Source: CAYQMF01 sp964418595
Lineage (GTDB): Bacteria > Planctomycetota > UBA1135 > UBA2386
Length of the DNA: 54,462 bases
Assembly (NCBI GenBank): GCA_964418595.1
Contig: CAYQMF010000031.1
Location: 1-54,462, forward strand
Direction of reading: 5' to 3'
Part shown: positions 8,755 to 18,228 of the stretch, piece after piece
How positions within the stretch are numbered: position 1 is the first letter of the stretch
How the letters are laid out: each line of letters begins with the position of its first letter
The notes under the pieces: generated by a model
What the model was told of the DNA's origin: nothing
Database searches by the model: none
What the model saw: the letters and a program-made list of their open reading frames with translations, nothing else
Translations under genes and position numbers: made by a program

Positions 8755-9546
8755 ATGAACCTCCGTAGCGTCTTGGCCGGCGTCGGTGCCGGCACTCTCG
8801 TCCTCCTTTCGGCGTGCGTCAGCTCGGGTGAATCAGCGGAGCGCGACTCGCTCACCGCCGACGTCGGCCGCTTCTCGCCGCCCCCCAGCGGCATCCAGCG
8901 CGCGCGGGTCGGGGTGCCCCAGTTCCAGCTCAAGCCCGGGGTGACCCAGGAAGTGAGCGAACTGGCGGCCGACCAGATCACGACGCTGCTCATCAACACC
9001 GAGCGCTTCGACGTGATCGAGCGCGCCCAGCTCGACCAGCTCCTGAAGGAGCAGAACCTCGAGGGCATCGTCAAGAGCGGCGAGATGGCGCAGCAGGCGC
9101 AGGTGCGCGGGGTCGACTACATCCTGATCGGCAAGGTGACGAACCTGCGCGTGAAGGGCGAGAAGAGCGCCAAGAGCTTCGGGCTGGGCAGCATCCCGAT
9201 CCCGGGGGCCGGCGGCCGCGCGCTCGGTGTGTTCGACTACACCAACAAGAGTTCGAAGATCACGGTCGACTGCGGCGTGGATCTGCGCCTCGTCGACCCG
9301 ACCAGCGGCGCGGCGGCCGTCGCCGACTTCTCGGAGTACAAGAAGACCGACTCGATCAGCGCGATGGGGATCGACATCCTCGGCGCGGACGCGAACGCCG
9401 AGGCCGACCTCCAGCTCGACGACGACAACAAGGGCAAGATCCTGCGCCTCGCGCTCGACGACTGCATCAAGAAGATGATGCCGAAGATCGACCGGATGCT
9501 GCTGGCGCGGACCAAGGCTGCGGCCGGCGCCGCCGAGAACAAGTGA
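8755..9546 (+). CDS. CsgG-family lipoprotein
   Basis: 263 aa with lipobox VLLSAC (Cys21 counted from ATG 8755; an in-frame ATG at 8737 would add six residues). The CsgG signature is clear: RVGVPQFQLKPGVTQE, then RFDVIERAQLDQLLKEQ, and GVDYILIGKVTNL, followed by a beta-rich half with VDCGVDLRLVDPTSG. CsgG forms the outer-membrane pore of curli export in enterobacteria, but many distant relatives are simply periplasm-facing lipoproteins, so pore formation is not assumed. It is 44 bp upstream of the transglutaminase-like gene and appears to lead a three-gene operon ending at 16030. Confidence 0.87.
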   Translation: MNLRSVLAGVGAGTLVLLSACVSSGESAERDSLTADVGRFSPPPSGIQRARVGVPQFQLKPGVTQEVSELAADQITTLLINTERFDVIERAQLDQLLKEQNLEGIVKSGEMAQQAQVRGVDYILIGKVTNLRVKGEKSAKSFGLGSIPIPGAGGRALGVFDYTNKSSKITVDCGVDLRLVDPTSGAAAVADFSEYKKTDSISAMGIDILGADANAEADLQLDDDNKGKILRLALDDCIKKMMPKIDRMLLARTKAAAGAAENK

Positions 9547-9590
9547 CCTGACGGTGCGCGGCGGCCGCAACCAGCCGCGAGGACCAGACC

Positions 9591-11798
9591 ATGCGTGTGC
9601 GCGCGTTCGCAGCGTTTGCTCTCCTGCTCCTCGCCAGTGCCGGGCCCGGGCCGGCCCGGTTCGCTGACTTCGCCAGCGACCAGCTCGACGCGCTTGGGCG
9701 GCGCCTCGCCGCGATCCGGCGGGTCCTGCCGCGCGAGACCTGCGACCTGCACGCGCTCGCCGGCAGCGCGCGCAGCGACGCGGAGCTGGCGGGGTGGGTG
9801 CGCGCGCACCTGGGCTTCCAGCCCTACGCCGGCTTCCAGCGCGGCGCGATGGGCACGCTCGCCAGCGGCAGTGGCAACGCCGCGGATCGGGCGCTGCTGC
9901 TGGCGACCATGCTGCGCACGCGCGGCATCGACGCGCGCCTCGTGCGCGGGACGCTGCCGTCGGCGAAGGCGCCCTCCGTGACGCCGGCGCGTCTGCCCGT
10001 CGTGCCGGAGGAGGACGCGCGCGTCGTGGCGCTGGCGAAGGCCGCGGGCGTGGACCCGGCGCGGCTGCGCGAGGCGCCGGCGGAGGCGCGGGTCCTGGGC
10101 GCGTCGCTGCAGACCCGCGTCGAGCGGCGCGTGCAGCGCGACCGCGCGGCGTTGCTCGCAGCGCTCGCGGGCAAGGTGCCGGCGCCGACCGGCGCGGCGT
10201 TGCCACCTGCCTCGGAGCACTGGTGGGTGCGCACGCCGGCGGGGGACCTCGATCCCACGCTCGAATCCGGCACGCCCCGGACGGGGGTCGAGGTCGCGCT
10301 GGACGCGCTGCCGGCGGACGCGTGCCAGACCCTGCGCGTGCAGTGCAAGTTGCGCGTCGAGGGTGCGGCGGAGGACACCTCGCTCCTCGACGTGACCCTG
10401 CGCACCGCCGATGTGTTCGGCGACGCGCTGGCGTTCGGTGTGATGCCGGTCGACGGTACCGCCAAGGTCGCGGCGCTGGATGCGCCGACGCCGGCGAGCG
10501 TGATGGCGGCGTTGGCGACGACGACGTCCTTCCAGCCGCAGGTCGCCACGCCGCAGCGCACGCACTCCGGTCGCGTGTTCGATCTCAGCGGCAAGGTGAT
10601 GCCGGTGGAGGACGGCCGTGTCGCGGCGGCAAAGGAGATCGGCAGCAAGGTCGGCGGTCTGTTCGGCGGGCTCGCTGGCGAGGAGGAGGAGGACAAGACT
10701 CCGGCGGCGGTGATCGGGGCGTGCTGGTTCGAACTCGAACTCGGCGCGCCCGGCAGCGCACCCGCGCGTGTGCGGCGCGACATCCTGCGCAGAAAGGTCG
10801 TGGGCGCGCAGCGCGTGTTCGACCTCCTGACGATGCGGCAGGTGCTGGTGGCCGCGGAGGGGTTCGGCGACGACTGGCTCACCGACCGGTTCCTCGATTG
10901 CATCCAGGGCGTCGCCCGGCTGGCCCAGGCGCAGTTGCAGGACGATGGCGCGCGACTCGCCGCGTGGCGCAACGCGCCGCGCTTCCCGGTCGAGCTGCAT
11001 TCCTTCGTCGCGGCGCGCGCCAAGGCGCTCGCGCGTCTGCAGACGGGCTTCCAAGACGCCGCGCTCGCGTACGGCAAGCCGCTGGTCGTGGCTCAGCTCA
11101 CGCGCTTCATCGACGACGTCGGTCCGCGCATGGAGACCGGGATCGACATCCTGCACAACGATGTCGTCGACCTCGGGCCGGCACCGAAGACGTGGGCGGA
11201 GTCGCTGCCGCTTGCGGCCGGCGTGCTCGACACCGCGCTCGAACACGAGGTGCGCGAGCGCGGCGAGAAGGCGGTGAACACGAGCGTGCTGTACGAGCGC
11301 GCGTCGCTCCGCGATGGCGCGATGCGCATCGCGACGGCCGAGGAGTTGCCGCCGCCGGCGGCCGCGGAGCTCGCCGAAGGCACCGTCGCCTGCGTCACCT
11401 TCGCGAGTACGCCTGCGACCTGGTACCGGATCGATCGACGCAGCGGCTCCGCGCTCGGTCTCGTGGCCTTCGCCGGCGGCCAGGCCACGAGCGAGTACGG
11501 CGTGGTCGCGGAGATGATGGTGCAGCTCCAGGAGGCGATCTGCTTCTTCCGCGACATGATGGTGTGCATCACCGTCGCGGTGCTGAGCCCGCTGGCGGGG
11601 GAGGAGGGCGACAAGAACGTGTTCGCCAACTGCGTGTGGAACCTCATCTGCGGCAAGATCATCGACTACTTCACGTCGTTCGTGCAGATCGAGCCGACCT
11701 GGCACAACGTGCTCGCGCGCAAGGCGGTGAGCGAGACGTGGAACAGCGTGTGCGAGCAACTGGCCAAGAAGATGGGCTTCGGCAAGAAGGGCGGGTGA
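9591..11798 (+). CDS. Secreted protein with degenerate transglutaminase-like domain
   Basis: 735 aa with a signal peptide (about 1-22). Residues about 65-125 (WVRAHLGFQPYAGFQRGAMG, then SGSGNAADRALLLATMLRT) resemble the transglutaminase-like core found in large bacterial secreted proteins. The usual catalytic Cys position of such folds is occupied by Asn in GSGNAADRA, so enzyme activity is doubtful. The remaining 600 residues (a beta-rich middle, then a Cys-containing helical C-terminus with CFFRDMMVCITVAV and CVWNLICGKIIDYF) match nothing I recognise. An SD (GAGGA) lies about 9 nt before the ATG. The stop overlaps the start of the next gene (TGATG at 11796-11800), coupling the two. Confidence 0.72.
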   Translation: MRVRAFAAFALLLLASAGPGPARFADFASDQLDALGRRLAAIRRVLPRETCDLHALAGSARSDAELAGWVRAHLGFQPYAGFQRGAMGTLASGSGNAADRALLLATMLRTRGIDARLVRGTLPSAKAPSVTPARLPVVPEEDARVVALAKAAGVDPARLREAPAEARVLGASLQTRVERRVQRDRAALLAALAGKVPAPTGAALPPASEHWWVRTPAGDLDPTLESGTPRTGVEVALDALPADACQTLRVQCKLRVEGAAEDTSLLDVTLRTADVFGDALAFGVMPVDGTAKVAALDAPTPASVMAALATTTSFQPQVATPQRTHSGRVFDLSGKVMPVEDGRVAAAKEIGSKVGGLFGGLAGEEEEDKTPAAVIGACWFELELGAPGSAPARVRRDILRRKVVGAQRVFDLLTMRQVLVAAEGFGDDWLTDRFLDCIQGVARLAQAQLQDDGARLAAWRNAPRFPVELHSFVAARAKALARLQTGFQDAALAYGKPLVVAQLTRFIDDVGPRMETGIDILHNDVVDLGPAPKTWAESLPLAAGVLDTALEHEVRERGEKAVNTSVLYERASLRDGAMRIATAEELPPPAAAELAEGTVACVTFASTPATWYRIDRRSGSALGLVAFAGGQATSEYGVVAEMMVQLQEAICFFRDMMVCITVAVLSPLAGEEGDKNVFANCVWNLICGKIIDYFTSFVQIEPTWHNVLARKAVSETWNSVCEQLAKKMGFGKKGG

Positions 11799-14700
11799 TG
11801 AAGACGATCCTGCATGGCGTGCTCGTGTTGCTCGGGCTGGCGGCGTCGCTCGGCGCGCAGCGCATCGTGGCGACCTGCGACACCACCGACTTCGCTTGAC
11901 TGCGCACGCCCGGCAAGGGCGGCCTCGCCCGGCGGGCGGGGACTCTCGCGGAACTGCGCAAGGCGGGGCCGGTGCTCGCGGTGGAACTCGGCGGCACGGT
12001 GAGCGGGTCGCTGGCGTCGATCCGCAGCGGCGGCAAGCTCGCCGCGGAGCTGTTCGCGCACGCGCGCTACGACGCGGTGGTGCTCGCGTCGGGCGACCTG
12101 TCGCTGCCGGATCTAGACGGGCTGCTGGCGGTGAAGGTGCCGTGGATCTCGGCGAACGTGTACCGCGGCGGCAAGCGGTTGGCGGCGCCGTGCGTGACGG
12201 TGGGCGACGTCGCGATCATCGGGGTGACCGACGTGCCGGCGGCTGGCACCTTGCCGGCGGGGATCGAGGTGCGCGACCCGACGACGGAGATCGTCGCTGT
12301 GTTTTCCGAGTTGCGAGCGGCGCAGCGCCAGGAGTTGAAGATCGTCGTCGCCACGGCCCAGGCACTTGCTGACCTGTCCCAGTTCGGCGTCAGGCGCAAT
12401 CTGGTGCTCACTCGCGCCGGCGGCCTGGCCTTGCGGAGCGCGTTGGAGGATGCCACCGCGGTCGTGGTCGCACCCACCGCCACCGAGTTGGGGATCGTCG
12501 TCGACATCAACGCGCGCACGGACAGCGGCGGGCACCTCTCCTACCACGAGATCACCAGCGTGCCCGTGAGCGCGCCCCTCGACGACACGGCGCGCGCGAT
12601 CCTCGAACGCTACGGGGTGCTGCCCTCGGCGGCCGCCCCTGCGCCGACGCCGAGCGAGCCCGCCGTAGAGAGCAGCGTCTGGCTGGCGAAGACCCGCGCC
12701 GTGGAGTTCGAGATCCTGGGCTTCAAGCTCCAGCCGACCTTCGCGAAGTTGCAGGCGCCGGCCGGCGGCACGCTCGTGCTCGTCGACACCGAGTGGCGCA
12801 ACGTGCTGCCGCTGGGGCTCGTGTACGGCCAGCTCAAGTCGACCAGCTACCAGATCCCCAACCTCCGCGACCACCTGTACCTCGTGGCGGACGGCTGTCG
12901 GTTGCTGCGCATCGCCGAGGAGGCACACGGTTCGCCGGGGCACGTCGCGGTGCAGGGCTTCGCGTTGCCGGACCTCGGCTCGACCCGGCGCGGGTGGGTG
13001 GCCTTCGTCGCCGACGCGCCGCCGCAGCACAGCCTGGAGCTGCGCTTCTACGACTTCGCGCACGGCCACATGTTCGTGCCGCTCGTGGGCACGCCGCCGG
13101 CGCCGGCGACACCGATCGTCGAAGCGCAGGACAACGAGGTCGTGGGCCTGTCGGTGTTCGGCGTGCGTACGCTCGAGCAGTGGCAGGGCACACCCGCGCC
13201 CGCGGGGAAGACCTTCGTCGCCGTCGACGTGCGCGCGCGCTCGCACTTCACCCAGGAGGTCGACGCGGCGGCGTTCGATCCGCACGCCGCGGAGGGCGCG
13301 AAGATCCAGCTCGGCACCGTGTCCGACTGGACAGAGGCGCATCGCCACGCGCAGCTCGTGGTCGATGGTGTGTACGCGACGCCCCCGTTGTCGAGCAGCC
13401 CGTTGGGCGACGCACCGCGCTTCCTGCCCGACGTGCCGACCGGCGCGGAGTTCGTGTTCCTTGCTCCCGCCGCGGCGACGGCGCTGGCGCTGCGCTGCGA
13501 CTTCCCCAATGCGCGTCTGCCCGGCGGCGAACTGATCCGCCCGGAGGGCCTGACGTTTGCCCTGCGCGGCGAAGCGCCGCCGCCGCCGACGGTCGACGGG
13601 CTGGGCGCGGTCGAGGACGACACGCTGTACGTCGAGATCCTGTCGGCCGAGGCACGCGCCGACGGGCGCGACCGCATCGTCACGTGCCACGTGCGCGTGC
13701 AGGTGCGCGGCGATCGTGGCGAGACCTTCCAGACGCGCGAGCAACTCCAGCTCGTGCTGCCCGACGCCAGCCAGCGCACCTACGACGAGGAGGCGAGCGC
13801 CGCGCTCGCCTGGGCGCCCGCGCCGTTGCTGTTCGTGCCGCCACAGTCGACACGCGCCTTCGCCGTTGCGTTCCGCGCGCCGACCCAGGGCAAGCTCCGC
13901 CTCGGGTATCGGGGCCTGACGTTGCAGAAGTTCTTCGACCTCCCGCTCACCACGACGACCGGGCCGGTCGCCGGCGATCCGAGCCCGAAGCCTGCGCCTC
14001 CGCCGAAGCCCGTGCTTTCGCCGAAGCCAGAGCCCGGGCCAGGTACCCGGCCCGCGCCGCCGCCGGTCGCTGCGCCGCCGGTCCCAGCTCCGGTCGCCCC
14101 GCCCCGCCCGGAGCCGGGTCCGCCGCCGTCGACCACCGTCACACCGGATGCGCAGGGTGGTCCGCCTCCCGTTGCGCGCGGCCTCGCCGGAGTCGGGCTC
14201 ACTGCGGCGCAGGTCAACGCGGCGATAGACCGCGGCGCCGACGGCCTGTGGGCATTCGTGCAGAAGGAGATCCGGTCACACGCGCCGTACGGCTACTACG
14301 AGGAGCACATCCTCACTTCGCTGGCGTTGGTGCACGCGAAGCTGCATGCGCGCAACGCGACGTTCGATGCCGCGCTGCAGGCGCAGCTCCGCCGGGTCGA
14401 CCCGACCGGCATGACGGTGTACGAGCTCGGCATCCTCTGCATGCTGATCGAGCACTACGGCGACCCGGCGTTCCTGCCGACGCTCCACCGCGCCGCGCGC
14501 TTGCTCTTCGAAGGGCAAGGTCCGAACGGATCATGGAACTACCGCCCGCAAGTCGCACCGGAGCGGCTCGCGGACCCGGAGGCGGGTCGAGCGCTGAAGG
14601 TGTACGGCGGTGTTCCGCTCGACGCCGACCAACCCGCGTGGGAGCGCACGGAGAACAAGAGTGTCGATGGCGACAACTCCGTGACCCAGTACGCGCTGTT

Positions 14701-16030
14701 GGGCCTGCGCGCCGCCGCCAACGCCGGCGTGAAGTTGCCGGCCTTCGTATGGGAGAAGGCGACCGCGGAACAGCGCGACCGGCAGTGCGAGGACGGAGGC
14801 TGGGCGTACTCCACCGGGTCGATCGGCTACGGGAGCATGACTGCCGCCGGGGTCGCGTCGATCGCGATCTGCCAACACGCGTTGGGCAGCAAGTCGATCC
14901 TGGCCGACCGGCAGGTGGCGTCGGGGCTCGCGTGGCTGGCGAAGAACTTCTCGGTGGCGGCGCACCCAGGCCTGAGGGGCTGGGACTTCTACTATCTCTA
15001 CGCGTTGGAGCGGGTCGGGCGCCTCCTCGACGTCGAGTTCATCGGCCCGCACGAATGGTACCCGCTGGGCGCGCAGCGCCTCGTGAGCACGCAACTTCCA
15101 GACGGCATGTGGCACGGCCTCGAGGGGCACGAACAGAACGATCCCCGCCTGCCCTCGAGCTTCGCCCTCCTCTTCCTGACGCGCGCGACGGAGGCACTCT
15201 CGCCGTTGCAGCGTCGCGGCGGGACCGGGACCCTGCGTGCGAGCGTCGCGATGCCGCCCTCGCTGCGCCTCTATCTGGTGCTCGATGCGAGCGGCTCGAT
15301 GCTCGAGCCGATGGGTGGCAAGCCCCGGTTCGAGTGGGCGCGGGCTGCGGTGGGCACCCTGCTCGACGCGCTCCCGGAAGGGGCGCACGTCGCGCTGCGC
15401 GCCTACGGCCACCGCAAGCGCGCGATCGAACCCGGGGCCGAAGAGGATACGGAGCTGCTCGTGCCGTGGACCAAGCTCGAGGGCAGCCCGGTGCGCGCGA
15501 CGCTCGCCGCCCTGCGCGCGCGTGGACGCACGCCGCTCACGCTCAGCCTGCAACAGGCCGCGGGCGAACTCGGGACGCTCGATCCCAAGGACCCGGTGAC
15601 CTTCGTGCTCCTCACCGACGGCGGCGACGACACGAAGCAGCGGGGCGACTTCGCCGGCGCGGCGAAGGCGATCACCGCGCGCGGTGGCGTGAACTTCCAC
15701 ATCGTCGGCTTCGCCATCGATCGCCCGGACTGGACGGAGCAGATCAAGAAGGCCGCGGCGGCCGCGGGCGGGAGCTACGTGGCAGCCACCGACGCCGCGA
15801 CCCTGGCGCAGTCGCTGCGCACGGTCGTGCTCGGCATCCCGGACGGATTCACCGTGCGCGGTTCCGATGGCCTGGAACGATCCGGGCGCTTCGGCGACGC
15901 GCTCACCTTGCCGGAGGGCAAGTACGAGGTCACGGTGACCTTCGGCACGGAACGCCTCGTGCGCACGGCGTGGGTCAACACTGGTGGCCACACCGGCGTC
16001 GTGTTCGACGCGCGCGCGCTCGGCAAGTAG
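11798..16030 (+). CDS. 1410-codon secreted metallophosphatase-like/toroid/vWA protein with in-frame TGA (candidate selenoprotein)
   Basis: The ATG at 11798 encodes a signal peptide (MKTILHGVLVLLGLAASLGA), then TCDTTDFA and a TGA (11897-11899, codon 34). The same frame then stays open for 1376 codons. If TGA is read through, the domains are: 22-270, a degenerate 5'-nucleotidase/metallophosphatase-like domain with the GGLARRAG signature just after the TGA but without obvious metal ligands; about 295-715, three beta-sandwich modules; 728-794, a Pro-rich linker; about 800-1134, a terpenoid-cyclase-like alpha/alpha toroid; about 1148-1348, a vWA domain with an intact MIDAS (DASGSM). Without readthrough, the large part would start at GTG 11972 and lack a signal peptide. 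Possible readings are selenocysteine insertion, a nonsense mutation or a sequencing error. The start overlaps the upstream stop. Confidence 0.8.
11909..11936 (+). promoter_or_regulatory. Candidate SECIS-like hairpin downstream of in-frame TGA
   Basis: Ten nt after the TGA, CCCG (11909-11912) can pair with CGGG (11933-11936). Above an internal loop, GGGCG (11917-11921) pairs with CGCCC (11926-11930), closing a GCCU apical loop. The G at the first loop position and the roughly 22-nt distance from TGA to loop fit the loose bacterial SECIS pattern. The region is so GC-rich that such hairpins arise easily, and a competing hairpin (CGCCC/GGGCG at 11907-11921) exists. Confidence 0.3.
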
Positions 16031-16101
16031 GCCGGGCGCCGCGCGCCGGGAATGAATGCGAGGTCGTTCCGGTTCGCCGGTCTGCCGGCCACGCTCCCTG
16101 C

Positions 16102-17415
16102 ATGCACGAAGAGCACGAGCGCGCGCCGGTCGCACCGATCCCCGCGTCGGAACGGATCACCAGCATCGACGCCGTGCGCGGCCTCGCCGTGCTCGGGATC
16201 CTCGGGATGAACATCGTCGAGTTCGGCCTGCCGATGCAGGCCTACGAGAACCCCGCGTGGGCGGGCGGCGCCGACGGTCTCGATCGCTGGTTCTGGTACG
16301 TCCAGGTCAGCCTGCTCGACGGCAAGATGCGCGCGCTCTTCTCCATGCTGTTCGGCGCGGGCCTGATCCTGCTCGCCGAGCGCATGGTGGCGAAGGGGCG
16401 GGCTGCGGATGTGCCCGACTATCTGCTGCGCCGCTGCCTGTGGCTCGTGCCCATGGGAATCGCACACCGCTTCCTGTTGCAGTGGACGGGCGACATCCTC
16501 TACATGTACGGGCTGTTCGGCGTGCTGGCGGTGGCGTTCCGGGGGCTGCGCGCGCGCTGGCTCGTGGTGCTCGGCGTGCTCGTGCTCGCCGGACAGATGC
16601 CGCAGGGGGTCATGCGCTACAACGCCGCGGCGACACTGCGGGCGGAGGCGGCGACTGCAACCGAGCGCGCGGCGGCCGGCCAGGAGGTGGGCAAGGACCT
16701 GCAGACGGCGAAGGAGCGGTGGGAGCGGCGCGTCTCGGCCCTGCCACCGAAGCCCGAGGCGGTGGAGCCGGAGTTGACCGCGATCCGCGGCGGATGGCTC
16801 GACGTCGCCCGCTACCGCTGGGATCACAACCACACGTTCCAGTCGTCGTTCCTGTACTCGTACTTCGTGTGGGACGTGTTCGGGATGATCCTCCTCGGCA
16901 TGGGGCTCATGAAGACCGGGTTCTTCGCGGGGGTGTGGTCGCGATCGGCATACCTGCGGCTCGTGGTGATCGGGGCGTTGGCAGCCGGTGCCGGCCTCGC
17001 ATGGGGTCTCTGCTTCGCGGCCGCCGGCTTCTCGCTCGCTGCCATCGAGCTCCGGTTGGTCCACGACCTCGGCTACCCGTTCACCCGCCTGCTGGTCGCC
17101 CTCGGCTTCGCGTCGGTGCTCATGCTGGTGGCGCGCTCCGGCCGCTGTGGTCGGACGCTCCGGGCGCTCGCCAACGTGGGGCGTCTGGCGTTCAGCAACT
17201 ACGTCCTGCAGACCGCCGCGTGCACGACCCTGTTCTTCGGGTGGGGGTTCGGCCTGTACGGGTCGCTGTCGCGAGGCGCCCTCGCCCTCGTGTTCCTGGG
17301 GCTCACCGCCGTGCAACTCGGCCTCAGCGCCATCTGGGTCCGGCACTTCCGGTTCGGTCCCTTCGAGTGGGTCTGGCGGAGCCTCACCCTCTGGCAGCGG
17401 CAGTCCTTCCGGTAG
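16102..17415 (+). CDS. DUF418-family integral membrane protein
   Basis: 437 aa with about eight to ten hydrophobic segments. The N-terminal RITSIDAVRGLAVLGILGMN is the typical opening of DUF418/acyltransferase-3-related membrane proteins, followed by FSMLFGAGLILLAERM and GDILYMYGLFGVLA. The C-terminal DUF418 core includes LANVGRLAFSNYVLQT and a final FGPFEWVWRSLTLWQ. These proteins are thought to be membrane-bound and possibly transport- or acyl-transfer-related, but no substrate is known. A charged cytoplasmic-type insertion (about residues 180-225) separates the two halves. It is not obviously co-transcribed with its neighbours. Confidence 0.9.
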   Translation: MHEEHERAPVAPIPASERITSIDAVRGLAVLGILGMNIVEFGLPMQAYENPAWAGGADGLDRWFWYVQVSLLDGKMRALFSMLFGAGLILLAERMVAKGRAADVPDYLLRRCLWLVPMGIAHRFLLQWTGDILYMYGLFGVLAVAFRGLRARWLVVLGVLVLAGQMPQGVMRYNAAATLRAEAATATERAAAGQEVGKDLQTAKERWERRVSALPPKPEAVEPELTAIRGGWLDVARYRWDHNHTFQSSFLYSYFVWDVFGMILLGMGLMKTGFFAGVWSRSAYLRLVVIGALAAGAGLAWGLCFAAAGFSLAAIELRLVHDLGYPFTRLLVALGFASVLMLVARSGRCGRTLRALANVGRLAFSNYVLQTAACTTLFFGWGFGLYGSLSRGALALVFLGLTAVQLGLSAIWVRHFRFGPFEWVWRSLTLWQRQSFR

Positions 17416-17452
17416 ACGGGCCTTCCGGTAGACGGGCCTGCCGGTAGACGGC
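17405..17452 (+). repeat. Three tandem 16-bp repeats at the DUF418 stop codon
   Basis: The unit CCTTCCGGTAGACGGG occurs at 17405-17420 and exactly again at 17421-17436. A third copy at 17437-17452 has two changes. The first copy contains the TAG stop of the DUF418 gene, so the array looks like local slippage at a gene end. Confidence 0.85.
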
Positions 17453-17488
17453 GCATCGCCATCGCGGGACCGGCCGCGTGGGCCGGAG

Positions 17489-17494
17489 TATGCT
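17489..17494 (+). promoter_or_regulatory. Putative -10 element, leaderless start of sigma factor gene
   Basis: TATGCT lies exactly 7 nt before GTG 17502, with no Shine-Dalgarno at the right distance from that codon. This places the transcription start at or beside the start codon. No convincing -35 is visible. Confidence 0.4.
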
Positions 17495-17501
17495 CCGCGC
17501 A

Positions 17502-18179
17502 GTGAACTCCGCGGACTTCACCTCGTGGAGCATGATCCTCGGTGCGGCCCAAGGTCGCGCCGTCGATCGGGATCTGTTCTCCCGGCGCTATGGCCCGGTG
17601 ATCAGGACCTACCTCTCGGCGCGCTGGCGGTTGGACCGCGACGCGCCCGCGGTCGCGGATGCGACCAACGATGTCTTCGTCGACTGCTTCAAGGAGAACG
17701 GTGCCCTGACGCGGGTCGATCGTGAGTTCGTCGGCGGCTTCCGTGCGTTCCTGTACGGCGTGGTCCGCAACGTCGCGCTCATGGCCGAGCGCCGGCATGC
17801 CCGGCGGCGCGACGCACCGGGCGGGTTCGCGGTCGAGAACATCGCCGACTCCGAGGCGTCGCTCTCGCGGGTCTTCGATCGCGCGTGGGCGGAGTCGGTC
17901 GTGCAGGAGGCTCGCGACAAGATGGGCCAGCGCGCCACGCGCTCGGAGACGTCCGCACGGCGCTACCGTGCTCTCGCGATGCGGTTCGAGCGGGGCATGC
18001 CGCCCCGCGAGATCGCCGCCGAGCTCGACGTGCCGGTGGAGCGGATCTACGAGGCGCTCCGCGAGGCACGGGTCGAGTTCAAGGCGGTGCTGCTCGAGGT
18101 CATGGCCGGTTACCACCCGCGCGCGAGTGAAGCCGAACTGGAGCGGCACTGCGTGGAGCTGCTGAGCGCTCTGCGATGA
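17502..18179 (+). CDS. ECF-type RNA polymerase sigma factor
   Basis: 225 aa from GTG 17502. The N-terminus NSADFTSWSMI resembles planctomycetal ECF factors linked to Ser/Thr kinases. Region 2 includes LFSRRYGPVIRTYLSARW, then DATNDVFVDCFKE. Region 4 is a helix-turn-helix in FERGMPPREIAAELDVPVERIYEALREA. Alternative in-frame starts at 17478 (GTG) and ATG 17490 exist. I prefer 17502 because family members begin just before the (T/S)xWS motif and because TATGCT lies 7 nt upstream. It directs RNA polymerase to a regulon that is unknown. It lies 49 bp before a Ser/Thr kinase, which may control it. Confidence 0.85.
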   Translation: MNSADFTSWSMILGAAQGRAVDRDLFSRRYGPVIRTYLSARWRLDRDAPAVADATNDVFVDCFKENGALTRVDREFVGGFRAFLYGVVRNVALMAERRHARRRDAPGGFAVENIADSEASLSRVFDRAWAESVVQEARDKMGQRATRSETSARRYRALAMRFERGMPPREIAAELDVPVERIYEALREARVEFKAVLLEVMAGYHPRASEAELERHCVELLSALR

Positions 18180-18228
18180 CGGATTCCGTCCCAAGAATCG
18201 CAGCCCGCGGCAGATAGCCCCAGGACCC

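Noticed and set aside
16031..16101. GC-rich near-palindrome after the 1410-codon gene as a terminator
   Set aside because: The arms (CCGGGCGC and GCGCCGGG) do not pair properly and no T tract follows.
12793..17415. A 1540-aa plus-strand reading frame through the vWA gene and DUF418 gene
   Set aside because: Only its last 437 codons (from 16102) are real; the earlier part is an Arg/Pro/Ala-rich off-frame reading of the 1410-codon gene.
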